Below are positions 53,720 through 64,000 of a stretch of 64,000 nucleotides of DNA, one piece after another; the first letter of the stretch is position 1; each line of letters starts with the position of its first letter. Both the position numbers and the translations under genes were made by a program. The notes below the pieces were generated by a model, which did no database searches, was not told the origin of the DNA, and was given only the letters and a program-made list of their open reading frames with translations. Source of the stretch: Cylicocyclus nassatus (lineage: Eukaryota > Nematoda > Chromadorea > Rhabditida > Strongylidae); NCBI GenBank assembly GCA_958299035.1, contig CATQJL010000316.1, positions 25,149,676 to 25,213,675 on the forward strand. Direction: 5' to 3'.

Positions 53720-54400
53720 CTCCTTGAAGTCTCACATACACGACAAAAGCAAATATCTTTACCAACGATGACCATCAATAATTTCCAGAACCTTTTGTAA
53801 TGTTTTTCATGAGCCCATACAATTTACCTGTACTCTGGGGAAGTCCTACTATACTTTAGCAAATCTGGTTCTATTTTGTGAGCTGTGGGTTTTTCGTATG
53901 TTTCTATGTATAGTAGCAAGAAATGAGAAAAAGCGGGGGGGGGGTCATAACCGGGTCGCATCTAAATTTCTCAGGAGCTGACGAAGCTTGTTGAATGCAA
54001 TTTTGCGGGTACGATGCCATCCTCCTTCTTTCTATCCTGAAATTTTGACTGTTTTATAACTATCATGTGAGTTTAAAAAATTTCAAGCTTAAACACCCCG
54101 TTTTTGCTTTTTGGGACCGCATCTAAATTTACGAGAGTCGCATTCAAATTTCTACGAGCTCTCTGCTACTCAATGGCTGAAACTTTTTCCATGAATTGTA
54201 TGGGCACTAAGCTACATAGCTTAATTACTGGAGCCTCCCAACCTTCTCCTGACCTTAGTAACAAATTTTCAAAATACCGTGCTCATCACATTTTTGACAT
54301 CATTCCGGATGGCGATAAAACGGTTTTTTCGCAGGAAAATCTGTGCAAAAAATAGAAGGTAAGCTTTTTAGTCGAAACAGGGTCGAACAAGAGGTGTGGC
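53720..54400. repeat. Dispersed repeat of about 670 bases, copy 1 (second at 61415-62080)
   Basis: Shared order: ACGACAAAAGC or TCGACAAAAGC, AACGATGACCATCAATAAT, GCATCTAAATTT, GAAGCTTGTTG, TTTTTGCTTTTTGGGA, GGCTGAAACTTTTTC, GGGCACTA, CGTGCTCAT, TTTTTGACATCATTC and GTAAGCTTTTTAGTCGAAA. Both copies begin beside poly-G/C tracts. The repeat may be the interior of an inverted-repeat element, given GTCGCATCTAAATTT near its middle. No coding content. Confidence 0.7.
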
Positions 54401-55311
54401 ACACGACCGCTGAATACGATCCCCTTCCCCCCCCCCCGCCCTAAGTTCTTTTTTGAAACCCCCCCCCCCCCAGGCATGACGTAAAGGCTTTACTAAGCAT
54501 GAACAGTAACTCACTCGTAATATCATGTCAAATAATCCCTGTGAACTGTTCTAGCGTATTCTGAGGAGATTCTCAATCCCATCCAAGCAAAGTGGCCATT
54601 TTCAAAGATGTTAACAATGTTCAAAAGTGAATTAGCCCCCTCTACTTTGTACACAGTGCAAAACACTGCTCTCTCTTTGCCCATACCATGAATTCTGCAT
54701 CAAATAGCGATTAACTATGGAATTAGGAGCCAGCTAAAATCTCGTTTGTCCCATTTTTCGCTTACAGTGCTTGTGCTTCTAGCAACTCTTGCTTAAACGA
54801 AAGAAGACGAATCAAGCTCTAATTACTTCTACAAAAACTAAAAGAATTTGGTTATCGAACCGTCTGTATATCATTTGTTTCCTAATTCGTTAGAGGTATG
54901 TTAATGGGTGTGACACAATCCCTGAAAAAGTGTGACTACCACACTTTTTCAAGAGTTGTGCAACACCACTTTAACTACCTTTAGACCCAAAAATATTTGC
55001 GTTTTTCATATCGTTGCTACTGCTTAGCCCTCTATTACACGCAGTATGAATTTCATTTGAAATCGTTTCTTCAGGGAAAGATATGATCGTTTTTCTATCT
55101 ATGCAGTTGGAAAATACCGCGAAAATAGTGGGTTGTTAAGTGCTGCTAATGCTAAGTCTGAAACAATAGTATCGCGAGGGAAGTTGACAAGAATGGATAT
55201 GTTGGATAGTCCAAGCCTCGTAATATTCGCAAAAGTGATTTGAGCATGACTGGTCTTCCTTAGTCTGGATATTGAAAGCAAAAAAGGAACAAACGAGATT
55301 TTGGCTTGCTC
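54401..55311. other. No gene; poly-C tract at 54427-54471
   Basis: CCCCCCCCCCGCCC and CCCCCCCCCCCC runs lie at 54427-54471. The rest is unremarkable AT-rich DNA. Frames are short. Confidence 0.4.
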
Positions 55312-55629
55312 TTAAAGGCAGTGGATCAGCAGAATGGATCCCTGTCAGATTTTGGTAGTGTTAGGTAGAAGACCCCCGAATACACACCGTAGCCCCAACC
55401 CTACCCTCTATTTTATGCTCTGAGTCAGTCCTGTAATGGACATTCAAAACTCCACCAGCCCCACCTACATCCATTGAGTGGGCGTCATTGGTGGAATTTT
55501 GAAGCGCTTTCTCAGGACTTAGAGCATAAAATGGAGGGTGTGGTTGGGGCTACGGTGTGTTCGGGGGGTCTACTAACTAACACTACCAAAATCTGACAGA
55601 GGTCCATTCTGCTGATCCACTGCCTTTAA
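55312..55629. mobile_element. TTAA-flanked inverted-repeat element (copy 2)
   Basis: TTAAAGGCAGTGGATCAGCA (55312) and TGCTGATCCACTGCCTTTAA (ending 55629) are exact complements. The arms continue through GAATGGATCCCTGTCAGATT, TTGGTAGTGTTAG and CACCGTAGCCCCAACC with their partners, for about 140 bases each. Only the outer TTAAAGGCAGTG is shared with the element at 32517, so they are related families rather than copies. Confidence 0.85.
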
Positions 55630-56332
55630 TTCCTTAGTTTGGGAAATTTGAAGCGGGATTCCTAATGTGAGCAGAGAAATAGTATTTTTTGCATAAATTG
55701 CAAAAAGGAGTACCTAACTTATCTGGAACAAAAACAACATGTTCGAAAATGACCATCTCACTGAGTGGCCCAACATTTGGAGACCTCGGAATTAGCTAAA
55801 ACTTGCTTCACAGAGGTTATTTGACATGATAATCACGAAAATGATGCTCTTTGATTATGCTCGCTGTGCGATAGTAGGCCAAAACGTCATTGCGCCAATA
55901 TTATGCATGATGCGCCTAACTGACATTATAAACGAACATCATGTTATCGCTACCATCACTTCAATCCCCCCTCCCCCCTACCCGATCCTTCAATACGACC
56001 CTCAGGTGTGGCAGATTCCACACCCCGTGCTTGAGCTTGACCCTGTTAATGACTTATAGACGGCACTAGGGGTTGGGTCATAAGAATAAACAGTCTGGAA
56101 AACAAGCGAAGGTGGAAAAATTAAGATAGAAATCTTCAAAAACATACGTTGTTGATGTCGAATGCCCCCCTGCTCTTTATTACAGAGTATGATAATGGCG
56201 AGATGAGTATCACCATCGCTGAAAAAGAAGTACATTACCGCTCACACAACGTGCAAGATTTCCGTGAAGTCGCGATCTTCCAGGAACTCCGCGACATTCA
56301 CGGAAATTCTGCTTATGATTTTCGAGGCAATA

Positions 56333-56698
56333 CAAAATGGCGAATTTGATTTGTTTTGGCATTTTTCAGGGAATTCATAACTTTTCACAGAGACGCTCAA
56401 TCGGCGCAAGCTTTGCATTGTTGGAAGGAGCTTGTGAAATAGCCTGCATACTGACTGCTCATTTTTGTTGCAAGTTTGCGATTTTTTATGACCCTACACG
56501 AAAAATTCAAATTTTTAGTGATTTTGATTTTGAGCTTCTATCTCCTTTATTTGTATACATTAAAGAACAGTTCAAGACAGTTGCAAAAAGCATGAATTCC
56601 CCTCTTATAAAAAAATTTAGATTCTGTAAATTCGTTGAGAATTCAACCAATTATGAATTTTTGAATTTGGTGCGAAAGAACTTTTGCACCAACCTGAT
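56333..56698. mobile_element. Mariner-ended repeat, partial copy
   Basis: AAATGGCGAATTTGATTTG, ATAACTTTTCACAGAGACGC, TCAATCGGCGCAAGCTTTGC and TTTTTTATGACCCTACACGA match 58730-58915. The right end CTTTTGCACCAACCTGATA resembles MADE1/mariner termini. It equals the right half of the palindrome at 58386-59092. The 169-codon frame crossing it (56337-56843) is not shared with the other copy and is unlikely to be real. Confidence 0.65.
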
Positions 56699-57635
56699 AT
56701 ATCTTAGCAACTTTTTGCAACTACTGTATACCACACTTTTTTCCAAGTTAATCAATATTTGTATGACTGTTGTTAGATATCTTCGCTCCTTCGGCATGCC
56801 TGTGTCAGCCGGGTGCAGGTGCACTCAACTCGAGTGGATAAAATAAACGCAGGTACAATACATGTTTTCGTAGTCAGAATCACCTCTTTTTGGTGGAACA
56901 AGAAGATTTACATTTTTGCCTGTACGCTGAAACTACAGTGCAAAATCACGAACCCGATTTACGAAATTTCGAATTTTGGAAACTACCGGAAAAAATGAGT
57001 AACTAAAAATGAACTTCAAAGCAACTCCAAATCTAGAGATTTCAATACCTCTATTCTCACATGAACGGGATTGATTTTATTGAAAATTATAGCTGTGATT
57101 TCTGATCAATCAATGTAAAACTTGAGTATTTTTACGAGTATTGTGAACCACACAGCTATGAATCAAAAGTCAACATGCATATGTATTTTGTAGTTCTTAG
57201 GTTTTCAACCTGATATTTGGCCTTTTATAATTGAACACGCCATAAGTTTTCTAAAATTTTAAAAATAAATCTGAAATGTTCGCGTGCAAATTTCGTATTT
57301 TCTGAAATTATACAGGTTGGATAGCCTAAAATCACGTTACTTTTCCCAGTCAAATTGGCTCAGATGCACCTGTACTCAAGTGAGCTGACACAGCAATGCC
57401 CGTGAGGTAGTCCAACGCATAGTTGCGATAGGGGGAGTGATGGATCTTACCCCCTTTACTTTGAGGCCAAACTCCCAATGACCCCCTTTACCTGGGCCGA
57501 GATTGGTATTGTACTCTGAGAATATGACAAAAATCGTCATTAAAAGGTTTTGCAGGCTAAGTACCTCAAGCAACAAGTACACTCATAAATTTACAAAAGA
57601 AACGGTATTTATGTTTTTTATATTATTTATTTATC

Positions 57636-57864
57636 CTCGTAGCGTTCATTTGGAGAGCAGAAAGTGAGGACAAAAAAGCAGTTAATTTTTGAAGCACATA
57701 AAATCCCTCATATCTCGCGGCACAGAAGACCTAGAAAAAAGTAGACGGTCTATGTCGATTCTCCATGATCTCAGCTTTCGAATGGCGTAAAGCATGTTAG
57801 GGCTTTTTTGCTTCCCGGCTCTAAAAATCATTTGCTCCGGTAACCGATAAAAGTCAATACATTG
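57636..57864 (+). repeat. Direct repeat, copy 1 (second at 58157-58383)
   Basis: About 228 bases starting CTCGTAGCGTTCATTTGGAG, with TCATATCTCGCGGCACAGAA, TCGATTCTCCATGATCTCAG and TTGCTTCCCGGCTCTAAAAA, are repeated about 520 bases downstream with about 90 percent identity by eye. The spacing unit (57865-58156) is not itself repeated. Confidence 0.8.
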
Positions 57865-58156
57865 GTGGAGCTGGGTTGGAGCAAGCTAATAGTAAATATC
57901 TCCACCCCATTTTTGAAAACTGGTCTGTTTTTTCGCCCAGCAACCTATAAACCATTCGAAAGCTCAGGAAAAGGGAATTCGATCTAGGCCGTCGACTTCT
58001 TTCTAGCCCCCCTCTACCGAGAGATACACCGCATTTTATCTGAAAACATGGTCATTTTCAACAGCAGATTTCTGCCAAATGAAGACCTAATCACTGCCGA
58101 TTATCTATCTGTGTTAAAGAGCAAGTCTTCATTAACAAACGTGGACCGTCGACTTT

Positions 58157-58383
58157 CTCGTAGCATTTATTTGGAGAGCAGAAAGTGAGGGCACAAAATC
58201 AGTTAATTTTTGAAGCACATAAAATCCCTCATATCTCGCGGCACAGAAGACCCAGAAAAAAGTCGACAGTCTACGTCGATTCTCCATGATCTCAGCTTTC
58301 GAATGGTTTACAGCGTTAGCGCTTCTTTGCTTCCCGGCTCTAAAAATCATTTGCTTCGGTGACCCGTAAAAGCCAACACATTG
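58157..58383 (+). repeat. Direct repeat, copy 2
   Basis: Matches 57636-57864. It ends at the left end of the large palindrome that starts at 58386, so the palindrome inserted at, or marks, the edge of this unit. Confidence 0.8.
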
Positions 58384-58385
58384 TA

Positions 58386-59092
58386 TAGATCGTCCCGAAA
58401 GATTTTGCGCACGATTTTCAAGAATTTATAACTTTTGATTTTTCCAACCGATTTGACTGCTTTCATATTTATTTGAAAGGGTAAGTCATGCTCTTTATAA
58501 TGACATCTCAGCTGCTTAGTAATGGTCATCTGTTACATATATAGAAGCTCAAAACCAAAATCACTCAAAATTTGAATTTTTGTGTAGGGTCATAAAAAAT
58601 CAGAAACTTGCAACAAAAATCGGAGCAGTCGGTATTGTAGGTTCTTTCACCAGCTCTTTCTAACAGTGCAAAGTTTGCTCCGATTGAGCGTCTCTATGAA
58701 AAGTTATGATTTCCGAGCCAGCAATACAAAAAGGCGAATTTGATTTATTTTAGCATTTTTCAGGGGAATCATAACTTTTCATGGGGACGCTCAATCGGCG
58801 CAAACTTTGCACTGTTAGAAAGAGCTGGTGAAAGATCCTACAGTACTGTGCTCCGATTTTTGTTGCAAGTCTCCGATTTTTTTATGACCCTACACAGAAA
58901 ATTAAAATTTTTACCATTTTTCTTCTATCGCTCCTATCTATGCAACAGATGACCATTACCAAGCAGCTGAGAAGTCATTATAAAGAGCATGACTTACCCT
59001 TTCACATAAAAGTGAAAGCAGTCAAATCGGTTGGAAAAATCAGAAGTTATGAATTTTGAAATTCATGCGCAAAAACTTTCTGGACGACCTAA
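58386..59092. mobile_element. Palindromic mariner-ended element, about 707 bases
   Basis: Left end TCGTCCCGAAAGATTTTGCG and right end CGCAAAAACTTTCTGGACGA are near complements. The arms extend to the centre near 58740 through CAGTCAAATCGGTTGGAAAA, GGGTAAGTCATGCTCTTTAT, CAGATGACCATTAC, GACCCTACACA and ACGCTCAATCGGCGCAAAC-type pairs. No transposase. The half-copy at 56333-56698 has a different outer end. Confidence 0.8.
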
Positions 59093-59471
59093 TAAGAGCG
59101 AGGTGGAGCAAGTTAATAGTAAAAAATGTGCTGTGGATTGACATCGTTATCAGCACTAACGGGAACGTGAGCGAACGCGTCTATTTGAGCGTCCTTATCG
59201 TTGTTATATGTTTATGTTTTTTTTGGTAAAAAATGCGCTTTTGATTGACAGTTATGCCATCATTATTAGCGCACACTCAAAAAACTATGGGAGATTGATA
59301 AATTTCCACATCTCCACACAAATCCTGCCCATTTCTGGAATCTATACTCTGTAAACCTAGTGCTGAAGAAGGTCACTATCATGAAAACGCTCTAGACTCA
59401 CCTTACCTAATTTGTAGAGAAGGTGGTTGGGTTCAATGAATCAAAAACTTTAAGACATTCAGAAGAATAAC

Positions 59472-60253
59472 ATGTTATTAAATTACCCCTCAATGTTTTG
59501 GAAAGGTTGGCAGTTTGAAGAGGAAACGGCAGGCAGAATACTTTACAAAATCGCAGATGACTCGCATGTGTTCCAGTTCAATAGCGAGGCAGAAGGAGAA
59601 TCTTACGCCGACGAAAATGTTGTCGACATTGACACAGAGTTGACAATTGAGCGAAACTCTCTGATTTCCTGCATAAGGAATCCAAGCAGATTGTCTAGTT
59701 TCAATGAGGAAATGTCCAAGAAGTCCATTGCTGATCTTCAGATTGCTGAAGAATTCAAGGCTGCTAAATTCACAAACATGGATATGAACAAAAGGAAGAT
59801 GTTAGTACAAAGCATAGTTACTGCACTTAGATCCCGGCTGGAGTGCGAACCCAACTCTGTACTTTATGCTTTTGGAAGTTATTCGCCTTGTGACATTATG
59901 ACCTATGATATTGAAAAAAAAACCAACGCGCAGCATAGTATCTACTTTTTTTCGGCTATTCCGCAGATGCTGTTAAAGAAGAAGTTGAGCAGCTTTCTCA
60001 TCAGTTGACAGGACGTATGCCAGAGGTGAAGCCAGAGTTTGACAAAGTCCAAAAAAGTATGCAATATTCCCTTCTTGTGTTGCGAAAGCATAAGCGATCT
60101 CGCTCTTTCCCCATTACTTACCACAAAAATCTGATGGACTTACTAGCAAAGCTAGTTTCCATTCCGACTAGCACGGCAGAGGTGGAGAAAGAAATTTTCT
60201 ATCCTCTGTTATCAGAACACAACGTAGAAGTCGTACAACGATGGAGCATCTAA
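59472..60253 (+). pseudogene. Possible hAT-type transposase-derived gene, frameshifted
   Basis: A 178-codon frame starts MLLNYPSMFWKGWQFEEETA and is acidic and helical (NSEAEGESYADENVVDIDTE, then EEFKAAKFTNMDMNKRKMLV). It ends soon after a run of nine A and seven T (59914-59952). The coding signal then continues in another frame from about 59939 (FFGYSADAVKEEVEQLSHQL then TGRMPEVKPEFDKVQKSMQY) to a stop at 60251. The C-terminal part, ITYHKNLMDLLAKLVSIPTS then TAEVEKEIF, has the spacing of the hAT dimerisation domain (L...L.IP.S.A..ER.FS), with ER replaced by EK and S by Y. No DNA-binding BED finger or terminal repeats are seen. It is either a decaying transposase or a sequencing error in the homopolymer run. 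Confidence 0.45.
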
Positions 60254-60379
60254 GCAATTACTTAATTTGTCAACCTTCTACTGAACATATTGTTATCTAA
60301 AAACTTCATTTAAAGGATTGGTATAAGTGGTCTATACAGGATATTACCGTATAATTTTTAAATTATCCCAAAAAATGGT

Positions 60380-60660
60380 ATGAAGAAACTGGTCACCTAC
60401 CTGCGGACTTTCCTGGTCCTACCAGAGGGCCAGGAAAAAAAAACACAAAAGCGCTTAGAAAAAGAAGAAAGTTTCAAATCCATTTTCGACCCAGAACGCT
60501 TTTGCACGCAATTCTACTTCTACTCCGATGACCTTTTGGAGGAAGAAGAAGATTTTCAGGCAGCGAACTTGTTGTCTCTGACGTTAGCAATAGTAATATT
60601 GTTGATGATGATGATGTGCAGGAATTGAAGTTGTTCCTAACTTGTACATCTTTTGGGATA
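60380..60660 (+). other. Acidic frame downstream of the hAT-like gene, uncertain
   Basis: MKKLVTYLRTFLVLPEGQEK, then FKSIFDPERFCTQFYFYSDD and LLEEEEDF, with a shifted continuation SELVVSDVSNSNIVDDDDVQ and ELKLFLT. It follows the hAT-like frame by about 130 bases on the same strand and may be a separated piece of the same coding unit. Family unknown. Confidence 0.25.
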
Positions 60661-60829
60661 AACCTTATTGCTTTCGTTTTTTATTGATGCAATGAAACAG
60701 GAGCACAGATCTTCACAAAGTCAATTTTTTAAAATTTTTAAATTCTTTCAAAATTTTTAATTTTTTTTTTGATTTGTGCCTAAATAAGGTGCAAATTAGA
60801 GCTCTTCATACCACGCTTTTTTACCTTTT

Positions 60830-62490
60830 CTCTCTTCCTCCCCCCCCCCCCCCTAGACTCACATACCCCCTTCACCCTGGAAGGTCGGGAACAGCCGACA
60901 CCCCCTTCACCTGGGGAGAGCCCGGCTCCCCCTATCGCACCTATGGTCCAACCAGGGTCAAGCGTGTGATGCGACTGTCGCAACGGGGGGTCGTAAAGGG
61001 GGCCTACGGTGAGGGGGGGGGTCGTAAGAGGGGGTAGTTTGGATAAAAGACCGTACGATTGAAAGCAAATCAAATAGCAACTAATTATTACATGTTCTTA
61101 ACAATAAATTCATGGAATGCCCTGTACCAATGTATCAAATAAAAACGCGTGAACAATAATCTGAAAACATTTGCAAGCGTAGAAATTCGCTTCATTTGCT
61201 GCACTCTTGAAAGATTATGACTTAGTTCTTTTTTTTATAGGAATCGCTATTTCTACCGCAAAATATTGTCTCAAACGGGGATCGCACCCTGCTGGCATGA
61301 CTAAAATCCAAAAAAAAACACTTTTAGAAGCTCAAATGCTACTAAAGGAATGTATGTGTGATAAAGATGTTGGATGTACCGCTTGGTGTAGACATCCTGC
61401 TTCCGAAGGCTCACTGAAGACTTGCACACTCGACAAAAGCGCACATGTAGATCAACGATGACAATCAATAATTCGTAAATCTTTTTTAATGCCATTTATG
61501 CGGCTCTTACAATTTATATGTACTTTGGATAAGCTCTGCTACTGCTGTGCGAAATCTGGTGTTATTTTATAAACTGTGGATATTTTTATGATTTTATGTA
61601 TGGTAGCAGAAAATGAAAAAGGGGGGTCGTATCTGCGCCTGATCTAAATTTTTCCGGGGCTATCGAAGCTTGTTGGCTGCAATTTTGCTGTAATATGAGG
61701 CCATCATCCTTGTTTCCCTCATAAAAATTTCAGGCTGTTTTATACCTTCTCTGGTAAGTTACAAAATTTTAAGCTCAAAAATCCCAGTTTTTGCTTTTTA
61801 GGATCGCATCTAAATTTGCGAGAGCCTGATCTAAATTTTTTCGAGCTCAGTGCTCCTCAAGGGCTGAAACTTTTTCTATGAATAGTCTGGGCACTATACT
61901 ATAGAATCTGTTCTTTGCAGCCCCTCATTCTTTTCCTGGCATTAGTTGCGAATTTTCAAACTAACGTGCTCATGCACGTTTTTGACGTCGTTCTGGACGG
62001 CGCTGAAGCGGTTTTTTTCGCGGGAAAAACTGTGCAATAGGTAGGAAGTAAGCTTCCTAGTCGAAAACATCTTTTGTAGTTCAAGAATGCAATTTGTTTC
62101 TCCGTGCAAAAATTTGTGCCGCATAGGGGAGTCGAACTTGCTGGCCTGAAGTATGCCTGAAAATTCAAAAATAAAACTTGCAGAATCTCAAACACTATTG
62201 AAGTGTATGTATTTGTGCTACAGATGCTGGGCGTACCCATTGGCTTAGAAATTCTGCTTCCGAAACCTCACTGAAGTTCTCACGCAGGTGTTTTTTGAGC
62301 TTGACATTCATTTATGCAGGTTACAGCGAGAAATGTGGGCAGGGGAGGTAAGGGGGATAGATGGGGGAGGGGGAGGGAGGGGAGGGGGGGGGGGGGTCGT
62401 ACGGATGGGTACCTTCAAGGGGGGGGGGTCGTAAATGAGGGTCCAGGATCGCATCAACACGCTTGACCCTGGGTCCAACGAATGCCTCCA
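60830..62490. repeat. G-run-rich composite flanked by inverted GGTCAAGCGTG sequences
   Basis: At 60952 CCAACCAGGGTCAAGCGTGT and GATGCGA is reverse-complemented at about 62447-62480 (TCGCATCAACACGCTTGACC then CTGGGTCCAAC). Both sides carry repeated GGGGGGTCGTA or GGGGGTCGTAAA motifs. Between them lie a direct pair (61270-61440 with 62115-62290, sharing CCTGCTGGCATGA or TTGCTGGCCTGA, GAAGCTCAAATGCTA-type and ATTCTGCTTCCGAA-type strings) and the second copy of the 53.7 kb repeat. It looks like a nested, slippage-prone element array. Confidence 0.5.
61415..62080. repeat. Dispersed repeat of about 670 bases, copy 2 (first at 53720-54400)
   Basis: Same order of landmark strings as copy 1, same orientation, about 7.7 kb away. 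It is flanked here by the duplicated 61.27/62.12 kb unit. Confidence 0.7.
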
Positions 62491-63279
62491 CATGTCGATT
62501 GACTGGAAGAAAATGCGATTTTTAATGCAAAGATTATTGGAATGAGCTATGTTCTCAAAAATCAAAAAATATGATTTTTGCTGTTGTATCACAGCTAGAA
62601 AACATCAGATGGTTCCGAAAGTGATGTCGCTTTTTTTGAAGGTACGCCACACCCCGTGGAACAAAATTTGTAAGCGATCTTGGCGCTTTCGATGCAGCAA
62701 TTCATTTCCTTTTTGATGATTGTAAATTCATTGCATAATAATCAATGAGCTATTGGAAAAATACCAAATGCCACCCATGCTTTTCGAAAATGTCGGGTTT
62801 CACAATTTTTCTTACTTTTTATAACAACTCGGAAGGAGCTCGACTGATGCATGGATAAAGAAAACCCTACGGGAAACAACATTTTTCTACTTTCCGTAGC
62901 TCGTCATAATTTTTCTATAGATTTTTTATTGCAACCACCGAATTTTAGCAGGCTCGTCGCAGACACAAATGCGTCAAACACCAATAAATCTTCGGATTCT
63001 GAACTTATAATTGTGTATTATGGCTTGACACTATTTTTACAAAGCAAATGAGCGCTTGCCGCTTCAGATTGGCAACTTTCGAAAATTCCAGGTACAGCGT
63101 GGGGTGCCTTGGAAAACCTGAATTATGATCATTTATCCCAAGAAACTTTATGAATCAGAAAAAAAGAACAACTAGTAGAAAGAGGAGAAAAAGCTGCAGC
63201 GAATGACACCCAAGCTGCTTGCCGGTTATCGTTCTGTGAGGTTTTAGTTGACCGAATATGGAATTTGATAGCATCAAAA
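62491..63279. other. No gene recognised
   Basis: AT-rich DNA. A 66-codon plus frame (62851-63048) has no splice context or family signature. Confidence 0.4.
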
Positions 63280-63620
63280 ATTGGTTTTAGAAATTTTAGG
63301 GGGCGAGCTAAGGGAAAGAAAAAAATTGTTTCGTATCCTATGGGGTTTGCTCTATCTGCTCACTACTTGTACTTCTTCGTGCAATCAGTACAAAAATTTA
63401 GAAAAATAACCGAATTTGACTATGGCAAAAAGCATGAGTCGTAGATTTTGGTAATTTTTCGAGAGCTCATTGAACATTATGCAATGAGATTATAACCACT
63501 AGAGAAAAGATAAAATACTGCGTCGAACGCTTAAGAGCTCTTGAAAATTCTGCTTCCACGAGATGTGGCGTCGATTTGAAAAAGCGACATTACTTTCGGA
63601 ACGATCTAATATGACAAAAC
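63280..63620. repeat. Dispersed repeat, diverged copy of 19.3-19.66 kb
   Basis: GGTTTGCTCTATCTGCTCAC, TACTTCTTCGTGCAATCAGT, AAAAAGCATGAGTCG and GAGCTCATTG match 19385-19510 in order, and the end ACTTTCGGAACGATCTAATA corresponds to the 19.6 kb terminus. Frames are closed here, which supports reading the 19.3 kb open frame as chance. Confidence 0.55.
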
Positions 63621-64000
63621 TCGAAGAAATGGAATAGGCTTCTCAAAAACCATAAATTATTATTCTTTTAATGAAATCACACCAGCAATATATGATGAAA
63701 TCTCTGTAGAAAATGATCTGATAAAAAATGATAGAATCGTCAAGATTTTGATAGATTTCAATAGCAAAAATCAGAAATTGTGATTTTTGCTATTGGCATC
63801 TCACACCTGATTCCTCACCATCGGCTCATTAACAAATCTAAGGGCACATCCGCCAGATTTTTACAGCGCAGAAAGGTCATCAAATCATCCCAGACAAAAA
63901 AATCATAATTGGAGCATTTCTTTGTTACAATTTACTTCGAAATCTCAAGGTAGCTTTCAAAAACGCCGTTCGTGATCCAAGAAAAAATCTTCAATATTAC

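Noticed and set aside
56337..56846. 169-codon plus-strand frame
   Set aside because: It lies over a mariner-ended repeat whose other copies (58.4-59.1 kb) do not keep the frame; hydrophobic AT-rich composition only.
1..64000. CRISPR arrays, bacterial operons, prophage or a defence island
   Set aside because: Introns, LINEs, LTR and TIR elements show eukaryotic DNA; no regularly spaced short direct repeats or prokaryotic genes are present.
1..64000. tRNA, rRNA or spliced-leader RNA genes
   Set aside because: I looked for tRNA B-box-like strings and the nematode spliced-leader start and found none convincing. A covariance-model search would be needed to exclude diverged ones.

Overview
This is animal nuclear DNA, most likely from a parasitic clade V (strongylid or hookworm-type) nematode. 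The evidence is very short introns (46 to 64 bases) with GTAAGT-type donors and TTTTCAG/TTTTAG acceptors, an ERK/MPK-1-like kinase remnant, mariner/MADE1-like element ends, CR1/jockey-like LINEs, and a very high density of short inverted-repeat elements. The nematode assignment is inference: no rRNA, tRNA or spliced-leader gene is visible. Most long open frames are chance frames inside repeats. A run of exactly 500 N (33590-34089) is a scaffold gap.

Genes. The best supported is the 3' end of a minus-strand rootletin-like coiled-coil gene (31898 down to 29503): six exons in compatible phases encode 312 residues, and its 5' part lies beyond 31.9 kb, in or past the gap. A small plus-strand gene near 8.39 kb has a TATA box, a signal peptide and a 46-base intron. 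Isolated exon candidates lie at 15.93 kb (+), 14.24 kb (-), 17.95 kb (-), 18.54 kb (-) and 22 kb (-); none is recognised. A minus-strand MAP-kinase (ERK/MPK-1) fragment at 46.83-47.59 kb is a pseudogene. It lacks the ATP-binding and catalytic-loop exons, has IEY in place of TEY, and is frameshifted. A possible hAT transposase-derived frame lies at 59.47-60.25 kb.

Mobile DNA. A gag-protease LTR retrotransposon without reverse transcriptase or integrase (39.89-43.36 kb) abuts a decayed plus-strand LINE with endonuclease and reverse transcriptase (43.36-46.11 kb). A second LINE on the minus strand (53.64-51.31 kb) keeps ORF1 and endonuclease but has no reverse transcriptase. A LINE 3' tail and an ORF1 fragment sit head to tail near 49.8 kb.

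Non-autonomous inverted-repeat elements fill much of the rest. They include at least five copies of a superfamily carrying AACGCTGATTCCAAATCTG or close variants in both arms, GC-rich elements with a perfect 26-base terminal repeat, TTAAAGGCAGTG-ended elements, a mariner-ended element, and two large palindromes (48.8-49.7 and 58.4-59.1 kb).

Layout: 0-5 kb repeats; 8.4 kb small gene; 10-14 kb inverted-repeat elements; 14-19 kb scattered exon candidates; 19-23 kb repeats; 27-29 kb foldback and TIR elements; 29.5-31.9 kb rootletin; 32.5-34.1 kb repeats and gap; 39-46 kb retroelements; 46.8-47.6 kb kinase pseudogene; 48-64 kb almost entirely repeats. I see no operon or gene cluster working as a unit. 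The exon candidates cannot be joined into full genes from this window alone.
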